64,000 bases of DNA from CAZPQK01 sp964588695 (GCA_964588695.1 CAZPQK010000001.1:248001-312000), one strand, 5' to 3'; shown: positions 34,659 through 43,688, counted from the first letter of the stretch. Notes: generated by a model not told the origin, from the letters alone. Program-made: numbers and translations.

Positions 34659-35846
34659 CTATGCTACGACACCGTGCTTTTTACCTACACGCGTGAACGC
34701 GTCAATCGCACGATCCAGATGTGCGCGCTCATGGGCCGCCGAAATTTGCACGCGAATGCGAGCCTGTCCTTGGGGGACAACCGGATAGCTGAACCCAATG
34801 ACGTAAATGCCCTCGGACAACATATCGGCGGCGACCGCGTGCGCCAGCTTGGCGTCCCCCAACATAATGGGAACGATAGGATGAACGCCCGGCTTAATAT
34901 CGAAACCCGCGTCGGTCATTCCTCGCCGAAAATACGCAGTACTAGTTTCCAATTTGTCGCGAAGTTCGGTGGTTTCCGACAACAAATCGAGAACAGCGAT
35001 CGACGCAGTCACGATGGGCGGAGCAACCGTGTTGGAAAACAGGTACGGACGCGAACGTTGCCGCAGCATGTCGACGACATCCCGGCGACCGGTAGTGAAC
35101 CCACCCGAAGCGCCCCCCAAAGCTTTTCCCAACGTCGATGTAATAATGTCGACGCGCCCCATAACATCATTGTGTTCGTGGGTACCGCGCCCGGTCTTTC
35201 CGACGAAGCCGGTGGCATGACAGTCGTCCACCATGACGATCGCGTTGTACTTGTCTGCGAGGTCACAGATGTCTTTGAGATTGGCGATGTTACCGTCCAT
35301 GCTGAAAACACCGTCGGTGGCGATCATTCGCAAGCGGGCGCCTTGCGTTTCCTTAAGGCACTGTTCGAGATGATTCATGTCGGCGTTGTTGTAGCGCTTG
35401 CGTTCGGCCTTGCACAGTCGAATTCCGTCGATGATGCTAGCGTGGTTAAGCTGGTCGGAAATGATCGCATCTTCCGGCCCCAGTAGCGGCTCAAACACAC
35501 CGCCGTTAGCATCAAAGCAAGCGGCGTAAAGAATCGTGTCTTCGGTACCCAAAAACTCAGCGATTTTGCGTTCTAATCGCTTGTGAATTTCCTGGGTGCC
35601 GCAAATAAAGCGCACCGAGGAAAGTCCAAAGCCCCACTCATCCAACCCCGAATGCGCAGCCGCTATGACCCGTGGGTGCGATGACAACCCCAGGTAGTTG
35701 TTAGCGCAAAAGTTGATCACTTCGTCACCGCCAACATCAATCGCGGCGGCTTGCGGACTGTCGATTACGCGCTCGGCCTTGTACAAGCCCGCTTCACGAA
35801 TCTCGCTGAGTTCGTGCTTAAGTATCTTCTCCAGGTCTCCGTACAT
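34659..35846 (-). CDS. kbl: Glycine C-acetyltransferase (2-amino-3-ketobutyrate CoA ligase)
   Basis: 395 residues. It cleaves 2-amino-3-oxobutyrate with CoA to glycine and acetyl-CoA, the second step of threonine catabolism. Motifs: 'FCANNYLGLSSHPRVI', 'GLSSVRFICGTQEIHKRLE', 'ISDQLNHASIIDGIRL', 'MVDDCHATGFVG' and the PLP lysine in 'STLGKALGGASGG'. The start ATG has a GGGAGG site. Immediately upstream of that site lies an intrinsic terminator. The dehydrogenase partner may be the tdh-like gene at 43.8-45.1 kb rather than an adjacent gene. Confidence 0.95.
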   Translation of the reverse strand: MYGDLEKILKHELSEIREAGLYKAERVIDSPQAAAIDVGGDEVINFCANNYLGLSSHPRVIAAAHSGLDEWGFGLSSVRFICGTQEIHKRLERKIAEFLGTEDTILYAACFDANGGVFEPLLGPEDAIISDQLNHASIIDGIRLCKAERKRYNNADMNHLEQCLKETQGARLRMIATDGVFSMDGNIANLKDICDLADKYNAIVMVDDCHATGFVGKTGRGTHEHNDVMGRVDIITSTLGKALGGASGGFTTGRRDVVDMLRQRSRPYLFSNTVAPPIVTASIAVLDLLSETTELRDKLETSTAYFRRGMTDAGFDIKPGVHPIVPIMLGDAKLAHAVAADMLSEGIYVIGFSYPVVPQGQARIRVQISAAHERAHLDRAIDAFTRVGKKHGVVA

Positions 35847-35856
35847 CTATCCTCCC

Positions 35857-35880
35857 AAAAAAGAAGCGGCTAAAAGCCGC
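35857..35880 (-). terminator. Intrinsic terminator abutting the kbl Shine-Dalgarno site
   Basis: On minus, GCGGC-tttta-GCCGC (plus 35876-35880 with 35866-35870) is followed by TTCTTTTTT and then directly by GGGAGG (plus 35851-35856). It could be the terminator of the upstream lysyl oxidase gene, or an attenuator if the promoter at 35899-35927 is used. Confidence 0.7.
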
Positions 35881-35898
35881 AATCAATTCGTCCCTTAA

Positions 35899-35927
35899 GA
35901 TATACCAGTGCCAGCACCGGGCCGCAA
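35899..35927 (-). promoter_or_regulatory. Putative kbl promoter
   Basis: On minus, TTGCGG (plus 35922-35927), a 17-nt spacer and TATATC (plus 35899-35904), between the end of the lysyl oxidase gene and the terminator before kbl. Confidence 0.45.
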
Positions 35928-35938
35928 TCCCGGCGGAG

Positions 35939-38554
35939 CTATTTTAGCAGTACCAGCTTGTTGGTTGTCCGGAACGTTGCGGTAACGACGCTTTGAAAGT
36001 ACACCCCGCTGGCAACCTGGCGACCGTGGTCGTCACGACCGTCCCACACGCGCTGGTGGCGTCCCGCCGACATGTCGCCATCAGCCAATGTTCGCACCAC
36101 CGCACCGCGCACATCGTAGATGCGCCACTGTACCCGTTGCGCGACGTCCAGGTCCAACCGAAGGGTGGTCACCGGATTAAACGGATTGGGCATGGGCGCC
36201 AGTAGTTGCGCCTGGCCCGGGTGCACCCCGGTCGCGGTTGCCGTCTCCACGAACTTTAGTCGACCTGGCGACCACTCGCCGGTCACGGTCCCACCGTCGG
36301 TTACTTCAAAGTACAACCAGTACTCAGTGTCGGCCAGCAGCTCGCTCGAGTTTACAATGTGAAACCCTTGCGAGCCGGATGTATTGACCGACTGTTCGAA
36401 CAATATCTCGTTGCCATCAAACACAGGAGTGGTGTTCGCGTATACGGTTACCCAGGTTAGATCGCCTTCGGGGTCGGTCGCGTTCCAGGTAGCGGTGTAG
36501 GTGTCCTGGCCGTGAATGCCAAACGACACGCCCGCGGGAGGGTTAATCGGCGTCACCGACGGAGTGTCGTTCTCGGCAGGATTGATGGTTAACGTGTAGT
36601 CAGGGTTTGTGGTCGCAGATACCACGCGCGCAAAGTACCACCCTTCACCTCGTCCGTTGAGCGAAATGATTTCGGAGTTTCCGTTTCCCGTCGACTGCGC
36701 CAGCAATGTGCCGGCCGCGTCGAGTAAATCCAAATCAAGGTTTCCTTGCGAGTTTGCAAAGTCGATTCGAATAAGGTCGCCACTGACGCCGGTGTCGTTC
36801 ATGTAAAACCGAAACAAGTCGTCGTTAGCGATCGCGTGCATGGTGAGCGAGTTAACTACGCGCTGCGGCCCACACGGCCCCAGATTGGGACTGTTGATGC
36901 CACCTTCCGGTCGCGCGGCGACACCGGCAGGTGCGTCGTTGGGTTCGTACGTGTCGGCAGCGACGCCGCTGGCCCCGATCGTGACCTTAATGCGAGCAAC
37001 GTTGTTGTTTTCGTCCAGTTCCACAAACTCGTCGTTGGGGTCAACCACAGACTCCAGCCAGTACGTTCCGTCGGGAACGTCGGTAATGTCGATATTCTGA
37101 CCGCTCAACGTCTTGCCGTACACATCCACCCAACCCACACTTAGTCCCTGCACCGTCGATCCACAACTATTGAACTCTGGCGACGGACTAAAGTTGGGCA
37201 ACCCGGAGTCGTACACTCCCAGATCCAGAATACAAAAGCTGGTCTTCTTTCCCTCCGCGACAACGCTGCCTACACCATCGGCCGGCAATACCTCGCGCAA
37301 GCGAAACGCCGACCAGTCTTCGACGTGAATGTGGTTATGCGTGGGATGAAAAACAAACTTCCCTGCCGGCAAGTCATAGAATGTGTTGTCGTCGCGATAA
37401 ATGCGCTGGAAAATATCCTCGGTTCCATCACCATTGTCGACACCACTGCCATAAACGTACAGCTTGCCGTCGCCAATGTTGGCGGTACCGTTGGCCAGAC
37501 GCAAGTGGGTCCGGCCCGCTTCTATGGTGGTAACGATGTCGTTGTCGTAGAGGTCTGATTCGCGAACGATGATGTCGGGCAGCAGCGCAGGACTGGGCGG
37601 CGTGTGGGTGGTGTCCATGGTGATTGAAAACGAACCCGCGCCACCGGAGCTGGCCTCAACCACGACAAAATAGGTTCCCGGAGCAAGCGCGGCGTCTTGG
37701 ATTTCCGCCTGGCCTGTGGGACAGCCGTTGCCGATATCGTCACAGTACAATTGATTCAGCAAGTCATCGAAAATACCCAGCCGGGTGTCGATCGATGAAC
37801 CGTCGCAAGTGGTCGTAACATCCAACAGAACCGACGTCGCAACCGTTAATTGAAACCATCGGTCTTCCTGTCCCAGCGCTCCCGAGGGACAGTCGACGTC
37901 GATGTTGTTGCAACCCCCAATTGTACTGGCGGTCGTCGCAAACGGAAACGTAACCGGGGTTGCATTGCTGGAATCCGAACCGCAACCAACGCTATCGCTA
38001 AGCGAGACGTTGAGTTCGTAGTCGCCGGCGTCGCCACCGTAGCCGTCTACCACGATGTAGAACTGCCCGGCCGCAAGCGGATAGTCGGTGATCGCCGATT
38101 GGTAATACGGCGCGCCGCAATCAGGTGCGTCGTCGTTGCATACCAACACATTTAGCGATGAATCCAGAATGGCAAGTCGAGTGTCGTAGCTGGGAGGACC
38201 AACCGACTCGCAAGTTGTGCTCGCGGTAAGCGTCGCCGGTGTGGTCAGCGTTATGGTGTACCAGGCGTCTTCGGAATTTTCGTTGCCCGGACATCCGCCA
38301 AGATCAGCGTTGTTTCCCAAGCCGATCGTGCTTCCGCTGTCGACGTACGGCACCGATGTAATCGGCGTCGCGTCGACGTTGGACGAACCCCCGCCGCGCA
38401 AGGTCTCGGTTGCGATCGCCTTGCCCAGGTTGGTGTAAATCCCGGTGTCAGCACGCTTGGCGGGCCGTGCTGACAACTGCGGCATCACCAGGGCAGTCGT
38501 CGCCGCAACGACGAACGCGGCCATAAGGGATATGCGAGCCCGGGAGGATAGCAT
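35939..38554 (-). CDS. Secreted lysyl oxidase-domain protein with PPC and FlgD-like domains (copy 1)
   Basis: 871 residues with a signal peptide (~1-30). Two PPC-type beta-sandwich repeats (~58-185, ~190-315) precede a lysyl oxidase domain (~325-527). Copper-type ligands are H406, H408 and H410 in 'HPTHNHIHVEDW' (human LOX: CHQHYH). The lysine of the quinone cofactor aligns with K437 ('AEGKKTSFCILDLG' against LOX EGHKASFCLED). The cofactor tyrosine aligns with Y479 ('VDVYGK' against YDTYGA), followed by 'NIDITDVPDGTYWLESVVDP'. Next come a PPC module (~535-660), a fibronectin-like segment and the sorting tail (PMPNPFNP, VASGVYFQ, KLVLLK). It probably oxidises amine side chains on surface proteins. 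The -10 box ends 6 nt before the ATG (leaderless). Confidence 0.85.
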   Translation of the reverse strand: MLSSRARISLMAAFVVAATTALVMPQLSARPAKRADTGIYTNLGKAIATETLRGGGSSNVDATPITSVPYVDSGSTIGLGNNADLGGCPGNENSEDAWYTITLTTPATLTASTTCESVGPPSYDTRLAILDSSLNVLVCNDDAPDCGAPYYQSAITDYPLAAGQFYIVVDGYGGDAGDYELNVSLSDSVGCGSDSSNATPVTFPFATTASTIGGCNNIDVDCPSGALGQEDRWFQLTVATSVLLDVTTTCDGSSIDTRLGIFDDLLNQLYCDDIGNGCPTGQAEIQDAALAPGTYFVVVEASSGGAGSFSITMDTTHTPPSPALLPDIIVRESDLYDNDIVTTIEAGRTHLRLANGTANIGDGKLYVYGSGVDNGDGTEDIFQRIYRDDNTFYDLPAGKFVFHPTHNHIHVEDWSAFRLREVLPADGVGSVVAEGKKTSFCILDLGVYDSGLPNFSPSPEFNSCGSTVQGLSVGWVDVYGKTLSGQNIDITDVPDGTYWLESVVDPNDEFVELDENNNVARIKVTIGASGVAADTYEPNDAPAGVAARPEGGINSPNLGPCGPQRVVNSLTMHAIANDDLFRFYMNDTGVSGDLIRIDFANSQGNLDLDLLDAAGTLLAQSTGNGNSEIISLNGRGEGWYFARVVSATTNPDYTLTINPAENDTPSVTPINPPAGVSFGIHGQDTYTATWNATDPEGDLTWVTVYANTTPVFDGNEILFEQSVNTSGSQGFHIVNSSELLADTEYWLYFEVTDGGTVTGEWSPGRLKFVETATATGVHPGQAQLLAPMPNPFNPVTTLRLDLDVAQRVQWRIYDVRGAVVRTLADGDMSAGRHQRVWDGRDDHGRQVASGVYFQSVVTATFRTTNKLVLLK

Positions 38555-38560
38555 TCAACA

Positions 38561-38590
38561 ATGTTACCAAATACGGCGGCGAGGTTGCAA
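38561..38590 (-). promoter_or_regulatory. Promoter of a leaderless transcript (lysyl oxidase copy 1)
   Basis: On minus, TTGCAA (plus 38585-38590), an 18-nt spacer and TAACAT (plus 38561-38566), then exactly 6 nt before the ATG at 38554. The geometry is the same as at 6017-6053. Confidence 0.5.
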
Positions 38591-38650
38591 TTTAACGAAG
38601 ATCAAGCAGGCACCCTGGCGGCTAGCTTGCGGAAGCCCCACACATTCAAG

Positions 38651-38695
38651 AAAAACGGCCGACTCCAGGGTTACGAGGCCCAAAGGAGTCGGCCG
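38651..38695 (-). terminator. Intrinsic terminator of the discoidin-like gene
   Basis: A perfect 11-bp stem CGGCCGACTCC / GGAGTCGGCCG (38656-38666 with 38685-38695) with an 18-nt loop. The U5 tract on minus corresponds to 38651-38655. Confidence 0.8.
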
Positions 38696-38718
38696 CTTGC
38701 TCCGGGTTGGAGCACGAG

Positions 38719-40764
38719 TTATTTAAGCAACACCAGTTTGGTTGTGCGCGTAAACGAACTGCTGGCCACTCGCTGAAAGTACACGCCGCTGACTACCGAA
38801 CGGCCATCGTTGTCGCGACCATTCCACAAACGTTCGTGAGTTCCGGCAACCAGATTACCATCGTGCGCGGTAAAGATGAGTCGGCCTTTAACATCGAACA
38901 CCTGCCAGGCCACCTTCGCATTCTCGGTAAGCGTAAGGCGAAGAGTAGTCGTTGGGTTGAACGGGTTCGGATACGCGTCAACACGACCTGGAATCGGCGC
39001 CGGTCCGTTTACCGCGGTCGCCAGACTTGCCAGTCCCACGGCAAACTCGTTGAATCCGTAGGTACCCGGAATTACCCCTTCGGTAATCCCGGTAATCGTT
39101 AGCTTCAGGTATCGAGTCGTCACGGGGCCACCAAAAGAGAATCGCTGGCCTTTGGAAAACCATTCATTAACGAAACCACCAGAAACACCCGCCTGCCACG
39201 GCTGCGAGGCCATCGTTGCGAGATCAAACGTGGCAGGCGTGGTGCCGCTGGTGAGAAACTCCACGTCGATGTAGCGTGGGAGGCCGATGTCTTCATCGTC
39301 GTGGAGCCACATATACACTTCCGAGATTGTCTTCTCGGATCCGAGGTCGTAATAGATCGCTTCCGGCGGCGCTGCTTCGACGCCGTTGGCCGAACTCACG
39401 TACCAGAAAGTCGACTGAAAGTCGTCGTCCGGATTAACCGAACCCAGAATAGAGTTCGAAAAGCCCGAACCGTCGATGGTGTAGCCGCTAGCTCCGCGAC
39501 CGCTGACGTCCGAGTCGTCGCGGTTGTGTTCGGCGACCGCCGCCGTCGGCGACTGCAACACCGGTTGCGTGCCGTTAAGCGCGGCGTCGATCGTCCAGCG
39601 AAACTGCATGGTTCCGACTCCGCCGCGGCCGTCGTTCATTAAAATGTTCACGACATAAGCCGACTCGACATTGTTGCCGACATGACCAAAAAGATGTCCC
39701 GTGTTGGAGTCAATGGCGATGCCCGGCGGCAAATCGCTTGCAAAGTAGTGCAACTGATCGCCGTCGGCGTCAGAACCGGTCGCAACAATCGACACCGGGT
39801 CGCCTTCGCGATTGATCTGCTGGTAGATTGTGGTTCCGACCGGAGCGGTGTTAGTGGGGTCAATCGGAGCAACCACCGCGAACTCGTTGAAACCGTATGC
39901 GTTTCCCAGCTCCCCGTTGACCGACGACTCGATGGTCAGGCGAACGTAGCGCGTAGTAATCGATTCCCCAAACCCGAAACGCTGACCGCTGAAGCGGTTG
40001 GTCATAATGTCAACATCCGTCAGTTGACTCGTCCACGCCTGTGCCGACAACGTAGGCAGGTCAAAGCTTGCCACGACAGTGCCGGCCGGAAGATACGCAA
40101 TGCTAATACCGGTTGGGCGGCCCACGTCGTAGTCGCTGTGGTTCCACAAATAGGCCTCGGATACGGGCAACTCGGAACCAAGGTCGTAGTAAAGATGTTC
40201 GGCGGGTTTCGCTGCTGGGAGATTTTGCTGCGTTGGCCACACGTACCAGAACGTCGACGAATACGAATCGATAGGGTCGGAAGTCGCGTGCATCGCGCCG
40301 TATGCAAACCCCGAACGGTCAATCGTATACTGCGCCGCGCCGCGCCCCAACGAATTGGAGTTGTCGCGATTGTGTTCGGCAACCGCCGCTATGGGGCTAA
40401 AAAACTGAGTACCTGCGGGCAACGCTCGGGTAACGATGTCCCACTCGAAATCAACGGATGCGCTGCCGTGCACGCCGTCATCGACAATCACGTTCACCAA
40501 ATAGCTGCCGGTTTGCCCGTTGGGAACGAAACCGGAGATCACACCAGTCGACGAGTCAATGGTAAGCCCAGAGGGCAAACCGCTTGCCGTAAACACCAGT
40601 GGATCGTTGTTTGGATCGGTGGCGACAATCGAAAGGTTGATCTTGCCACCTTCCATGGATTGCTGCGTCCCCGGATTAGTTAACTGCGGCGCATTGGCTT
40701 CCGCCACCGGCACTAAAATCATGGACGCGACTACAACTGCGAATATGCAGGCTGCGATTTTCAT
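38719..40764 (-). CDS. Secreted protein with duplicated Ig-like plus discoidin-like modules
   Basis: 681 residues with a signal peptide (~1-23). A two-domain unit occurs twice: an He_PIG-type Ig fold ('DPNNDPLVFTASGLPSGLTIDSSTGVISG'; later 'DADGDQLHYFASDLPPGIAIDSNTGHLFG') followed by a galactose-binding/discoidin-like fold ('AVAEHNRDNSNSLGRGA...' ; 'AVAEHNRDDSDVSGRGA...', each ending 'YGFNEFAV'). A FlgD-like tail closes it (YPNPFNPTTT, VVSGVYFQRV, KLVLLK). The discoidin-like modules suggest carbohydrate or matrix binding. GGGAGGA precedes the ATG. It lies between two lysyl oxidase-domain genes on the same strand. Confidence 0.82.
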   Translation of the reverse strand: MKIAACIFAVVVASMILVPVAEANAPQLTNPGTQQSMEGGKINLSIVATDPNNDPLVFTASGLPSGLTIDSSTGVISGFVPNGQTGSYLVNVIVDDGVHGSASVDFEWDIVTRALPAGTQFFSPIAAVAEHNRDNSNSLGRGAAQYTIDRSGFAYGAMHATSDPIDSYSSTFWYVWPTQQNLPAAKPAEHLYYDLGSELPVSEAYLWNHSDYDVGRPTGISIAYLPAGTVVASFDLPTLSAQAWTSQLTDVDIMTNRFSGQRFGFGESITTRYVRLTIESSVNGELGNAYGFNEFAVVAPIDPTNTAPVGTTIYQQINREGDPVSIVATGSDADGDQLHYFASDLPPGIAIDSNTGHLFGHVGNNVESAYVVNILMNDGRGGVGTMQFRWTIDAALNGTQPVLQSPTAAVAEHNRDDSDVSGRGASGYTIDGSGFSNSILGSVNPDDDFQSTFWYVSSANGVEAAPPEAIYYDLGSEKTISEVYMWLHDDEDIGLPRYIDVEFLTSGTTPATFDLATMASQPWQAGVSGGFVNEWFSKGQRFSFGGPVTTRYLKLTITGITEGVIPGTYGFNEFAVGLASLATAVNGPAPIPGRVDAYPNPFNPTTTLRLTLTENAKVAWQVFDVKGRLIFTAHDGNLVAGTHERLWNGRDNDGRSVVSGVYFQRVASSSFTRTTKLVLLK

Positions 40765-40932
40765 AAGTCCTCCCAGACTCCGGCACAGGGCACTAGAGTG
40801 CGCAAAGAATCGTCTTTGACGCTGCGGCTGGTCTTTGATCAGGGATCGTTGCGGGCAACAACGACGGTGCGGCTGGCGATAAACCTTTAAGGTACCGAAC
40901 GGGGGCGCCGTAACGACGCCCCCGACGGATCG

Positions 40933-43539
40933 CTATTTTAGTAGTACAAGCTTGTTGGACTGCTTGAAGTCCCGGGTGCGTACGACTTGAAAGTAGATTC
41001 CACTGGCGACGGGCGAGCCGTTGGTATCTACGCCATTCCAAATTCGCGCGTGCTGCCCCGAGGTCAGGAAACCCGAGTGCACGGTATGAATCCGACGTCC
41101 TTTAACGTCATAAATGGCCCAAGTGACATCCGTGTCGGTGGCCAGATTCAGGGTCAGGGTGGTCACCGGGTTAAAGGGGTTAGGATAAGCTGGCTGCAGT
41201 TGGCTAAGCTGTGCCGTTTCGACGCCGATCACGTTGTCGGCAAAGTACACAGTTCCGTCCGCCCACTCGCCGGTGGTCGTACCACCGTCGGTGACTTCGA
41301 CGTACACATAGTATTCTGTATCAGGATCGAGCTCCGCCGAGTTCAATACATGGAAGCCCAGCGCAGCTGGGGTATGCAATGACTGCGGCAACATAAACTC
41401 GTTGCCATCCAGGGCAGGTGTTGTGTTGACGTACACCGACACCCACATGTCATCGTTTTCCGGATCGCTAGCGGCCCAGGTAACGTTGTAGTTGTCCACG
41501 CCGTGGGTTCCAACATACTGACCGGCAGGCGGATTAACCGCGTCAACCGAAGGCGCCGCATTGGATGGAGGATTAATCGTAATCGAGTAGTCGGGACTCT
41601 GAGCGCCGCCACTGCCTACAACCCGCGCGTAGTAGTACCCTTCTGCGCGTCCGCCGAGGCTAATGATTTCGGCATCGCCGCTGCTCGCAGAGGTGGCAAC
41701 CACCGAGCCGCTCGCGTCGAGTAACTCGAGGTCGAGGTTTCCTTCGGAGTTGTCAAAGTCGATGCGCACCTGGTCGCCGGCAGAGCCGGTCTCGTTCGCA
41801 TAAAACTTGTAGATGTCGTCGTTGCCTGACACGTGCACTGTGAGCGAACTAATCGTCACCGACGGGTTTACCGGCCCAAGGTTAGGACTGTTTACCTGCC
41901 CCGCAGGACGGGCGTCAACGGCAGCGGTGGTTTCGTTGGGTTCGTAGAAATCCGGAGCGGTCGCGCTGCCACTCCCGATAACGACCTTCACCCGCGCGGT
42001 GTTATTGGTTTCGTCAAGTTCCAGAACGATGTCGTTGGGATCCGCCGTGGATTCCAACCAATAGGTACCATCGGGCACATCGGTAATATCAATCCACTGA
42101 CCATCGAGGTGCTTTCCGTAAACGTCAATCCAGCCCACCGTCAAACCCTGGGTCCGGGTACCACACGTAGTGAACTGACTGGGCCCATAATTGGGCAGCG
42201 TGTCGTCGTATACACCCAGGTCCACGATACAGAAACTGGTCTTCTCGCCTTGCGCGACAACGTCGCCGACGCCGTCACCCGGCAACACTTCGCGGAGCGT
42301 ATACTGACACCAGTCGTCGACATGAATGTGATTGTGTGTCGGGTGATACAGGAACGCACCGGATACACGATCGTAATAAGTGTCGTCGGTACGGAAGATT
42401 CGCTGCTTGATGTTTTCGGTACCGTCGGGGTTGGTGATGCCGGTTCCTGCTAGATAGAGCAGTCCGTCACCGATGTTGGCGGTACCGTTAGAAAGCCGCA
42501 GGTGCGTGCGTCCCGGAACGACACTGGTCGATATTGCGTTGTCATACAAGTCCGATTCGCGCACAAAGATGTCGGGTAACAGCTCGGGAGCCATGGGTGC
42601 GGTGGTAACGTCCAAGTTGAGTTCGAACAGGTCCATCTCATTGCTGGTTTCCACAACGATGAAGTAGGTTCCCGGACCTAGCAACGCATCTTCGAGCTTC
42701 GCTGCGCCGGTCGCACAACTGGGGTCGTTCGAGTCACAGTAGAGTTCGGTCAGATCGGTACCCAAAATGGAAATCGTCGAAGACCCAAAAATGCTGTCGC
42801 ACGAAGTCCACGCGTCCATATTGACCGGTAGCGTCGTTTGATACTGAAACCAAAAATCGTTGGAGCCAGCGTCGGGATTGCAGGCCAGGTTGATGTTGTT
42901 GCACGCCGCTGAAGTAATGCTGCGATGAGTGAACGGCATCGTCGCTACCAACACCGGATTGGTCTGATCCGAACCACAACCATCGCTGTCGATCGACGTG
43001 ACGTTCAACTCGTACGGACCAGCGTCCCCGTCGTACCCATCCACGACGATGTAGTATGTGCCCGCGGCCAACGGATAGTCGCTGATTCGCGATTGGTAAC
43101 TGTTGCTGCCCGTGCAATCGGGGTCGTCATCGTTACACACAAGCACATTCAGCCCGCTGTCCATAATCGCCAGGCGAGTGTCGTAGGTGGAAATTCCCGT
43201 AGATACGCAAGTGGTCCAGGTCGTTACCGTAGCGTCGGTGGCAAGGGTAAGTTCGTACCAGCCGTCGGGTGAGCTTTCGTCGCCCCCGGAACAACCAGAC
43301 AAAGACGCGTTGTTTCCTTTGCCGGTCGTGTTGCCACTGTCGACGAACGGGAGGTTAGTGATAACGGTCGCATCGATGTTGCTCGAGCCGCCGTCACGAA
43401 GTAGCCCGTGATTCTTGCTGCCGTCGGCAGCCGTAAACTTATAGGTCGTATAGTCCGGCGTCTTTTCGGCAAACGCCGCAGACGGTATCAGAATAATGCA
43501 CAGTACCGCAGCGAGTTTTCCCAGCTTCTTGAAGTTCAC
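40933..43539 (-). CDS. Secreted lysyl oxidase-domain protein with PPC and FlgD-like domains (copy 2)
   Basis: 868 residues from a GTG start with AGGAG six nt upstream, and a signal peptide 'AAVLCIILIPSAAFA'. The domain order is the same as in copy 1, and alignment is continuous. Copper-type ligands H402, H404 and H406 ('HPTHNHIHVDDW'), cofactor lysine K433 ('GEKTSFCIVDLGVYD') and cofactor tyrosine Y474 ('IDVYGK') with 'WIDITDVPDGTYWLES' are conserved. Cysteine pairs are abundant, which fits an exported, disulfide-bonded protein. The tail is YPNPFNPVTT, VASGIYFQVV, KLVLLK. The two copies are diverged enough to be an old duplication. Substrate unknown. Confidence 0.85.
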   Translation of the reverse strand: MNFKKLGKLAAVLCIILIPSAAFAEKTPDYTTYKFTAADGSKNHGLLRDGGSSNIDATVITNLPFVDSGNTTGKGNNASLSGCSGGDESSPDGWYELTLATDATVTTWTTCVSTGISTYDTRLAIMDSGLNVLVCNDDDPDCTGSNSYQSRISDYPLAAGTYYIVVDGYDGDAGPYELNVTSIDSDGCGSDQTNPVLVATMPFTHRSITSAACNNINLACNPDAGSNDFWFQYQTTLPVNMDAWTSCDSIFGSSTISILGTDLTELYCDSNDPSCATGAAKLEDALLGPGTYFIVVETSNEMDLFELNLDVTTAPMAPELLPDIFVRESDLYDNAISTSVVPGRTHLRLSNGTANIGDGLLYLAGTGITNPDGTENIKQRIFRTDDTYYDRVSGAFLYHPTHNHIHVDDWCQYTLREVLPGDGVGDVVAQGEKTSFCIVDLGVYDDTLPNYGPSQFTTCGTRTQGLTVGWIDVYGKHLDGQWIDITDVPDGTYWLESTADPNDIVLELDETNNTARVKVVIGSGSATAPDFYEPNETTAAVDARPAGQVNSPNLGPVNPSVTISSLTVHVSGNDDIYKFYANETGSAGDQVRIDFDNSEGNLDLELLDASGSVVATSASSGDAEIISLGGRAEGYYYARVVGSGGAQSPDYSITINPPSNAAPSVDAVNPPAGQYVGTHGVDNYNVTWAASDPENDDMWVSVYVNTTPALDGNEFMLPQSLHTPAALGFHVLNSAELDPDTEYYVYVEVTDGGTTTGEWADGTVYFADNVIGVETAQLSQLQPAYPNPFNPVTTLTLNLATDTDVTWAIYDVKGRRIHTVHSGFLTSGQHARIWNGVDTNGSPVASGIYFQVVRTRDFKQSNKLVLLK

Positions 43540-43688
43540 TGCGCGCTCCTCTTTAGTTTCGCCCTGCTACCCATCGTTTCCTATCGTTTCATAAAATCGG
43601 CATTGGCCGCATTTCTCCCACCCTGGCAAGGCAAGGCCTGTACCGAAGCACAAATGTGTTGATAAATAACAACTTAACAAACTCGGCG

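Noticed and set aside
39682..40683. 333-codon plus-strand open frame
   Set aside because: Antisense to the discoidin-like gene and Arg/Val-rich; the duplicated domains on the other strand are convincing.
40901..40923. GGGGGCG/CGCCCCC hairpin as the terminator of oxidase copy 2
   Set aside because: The seven-base stem lacks a U-tract on the minus strand; termination there cannot be claimed.
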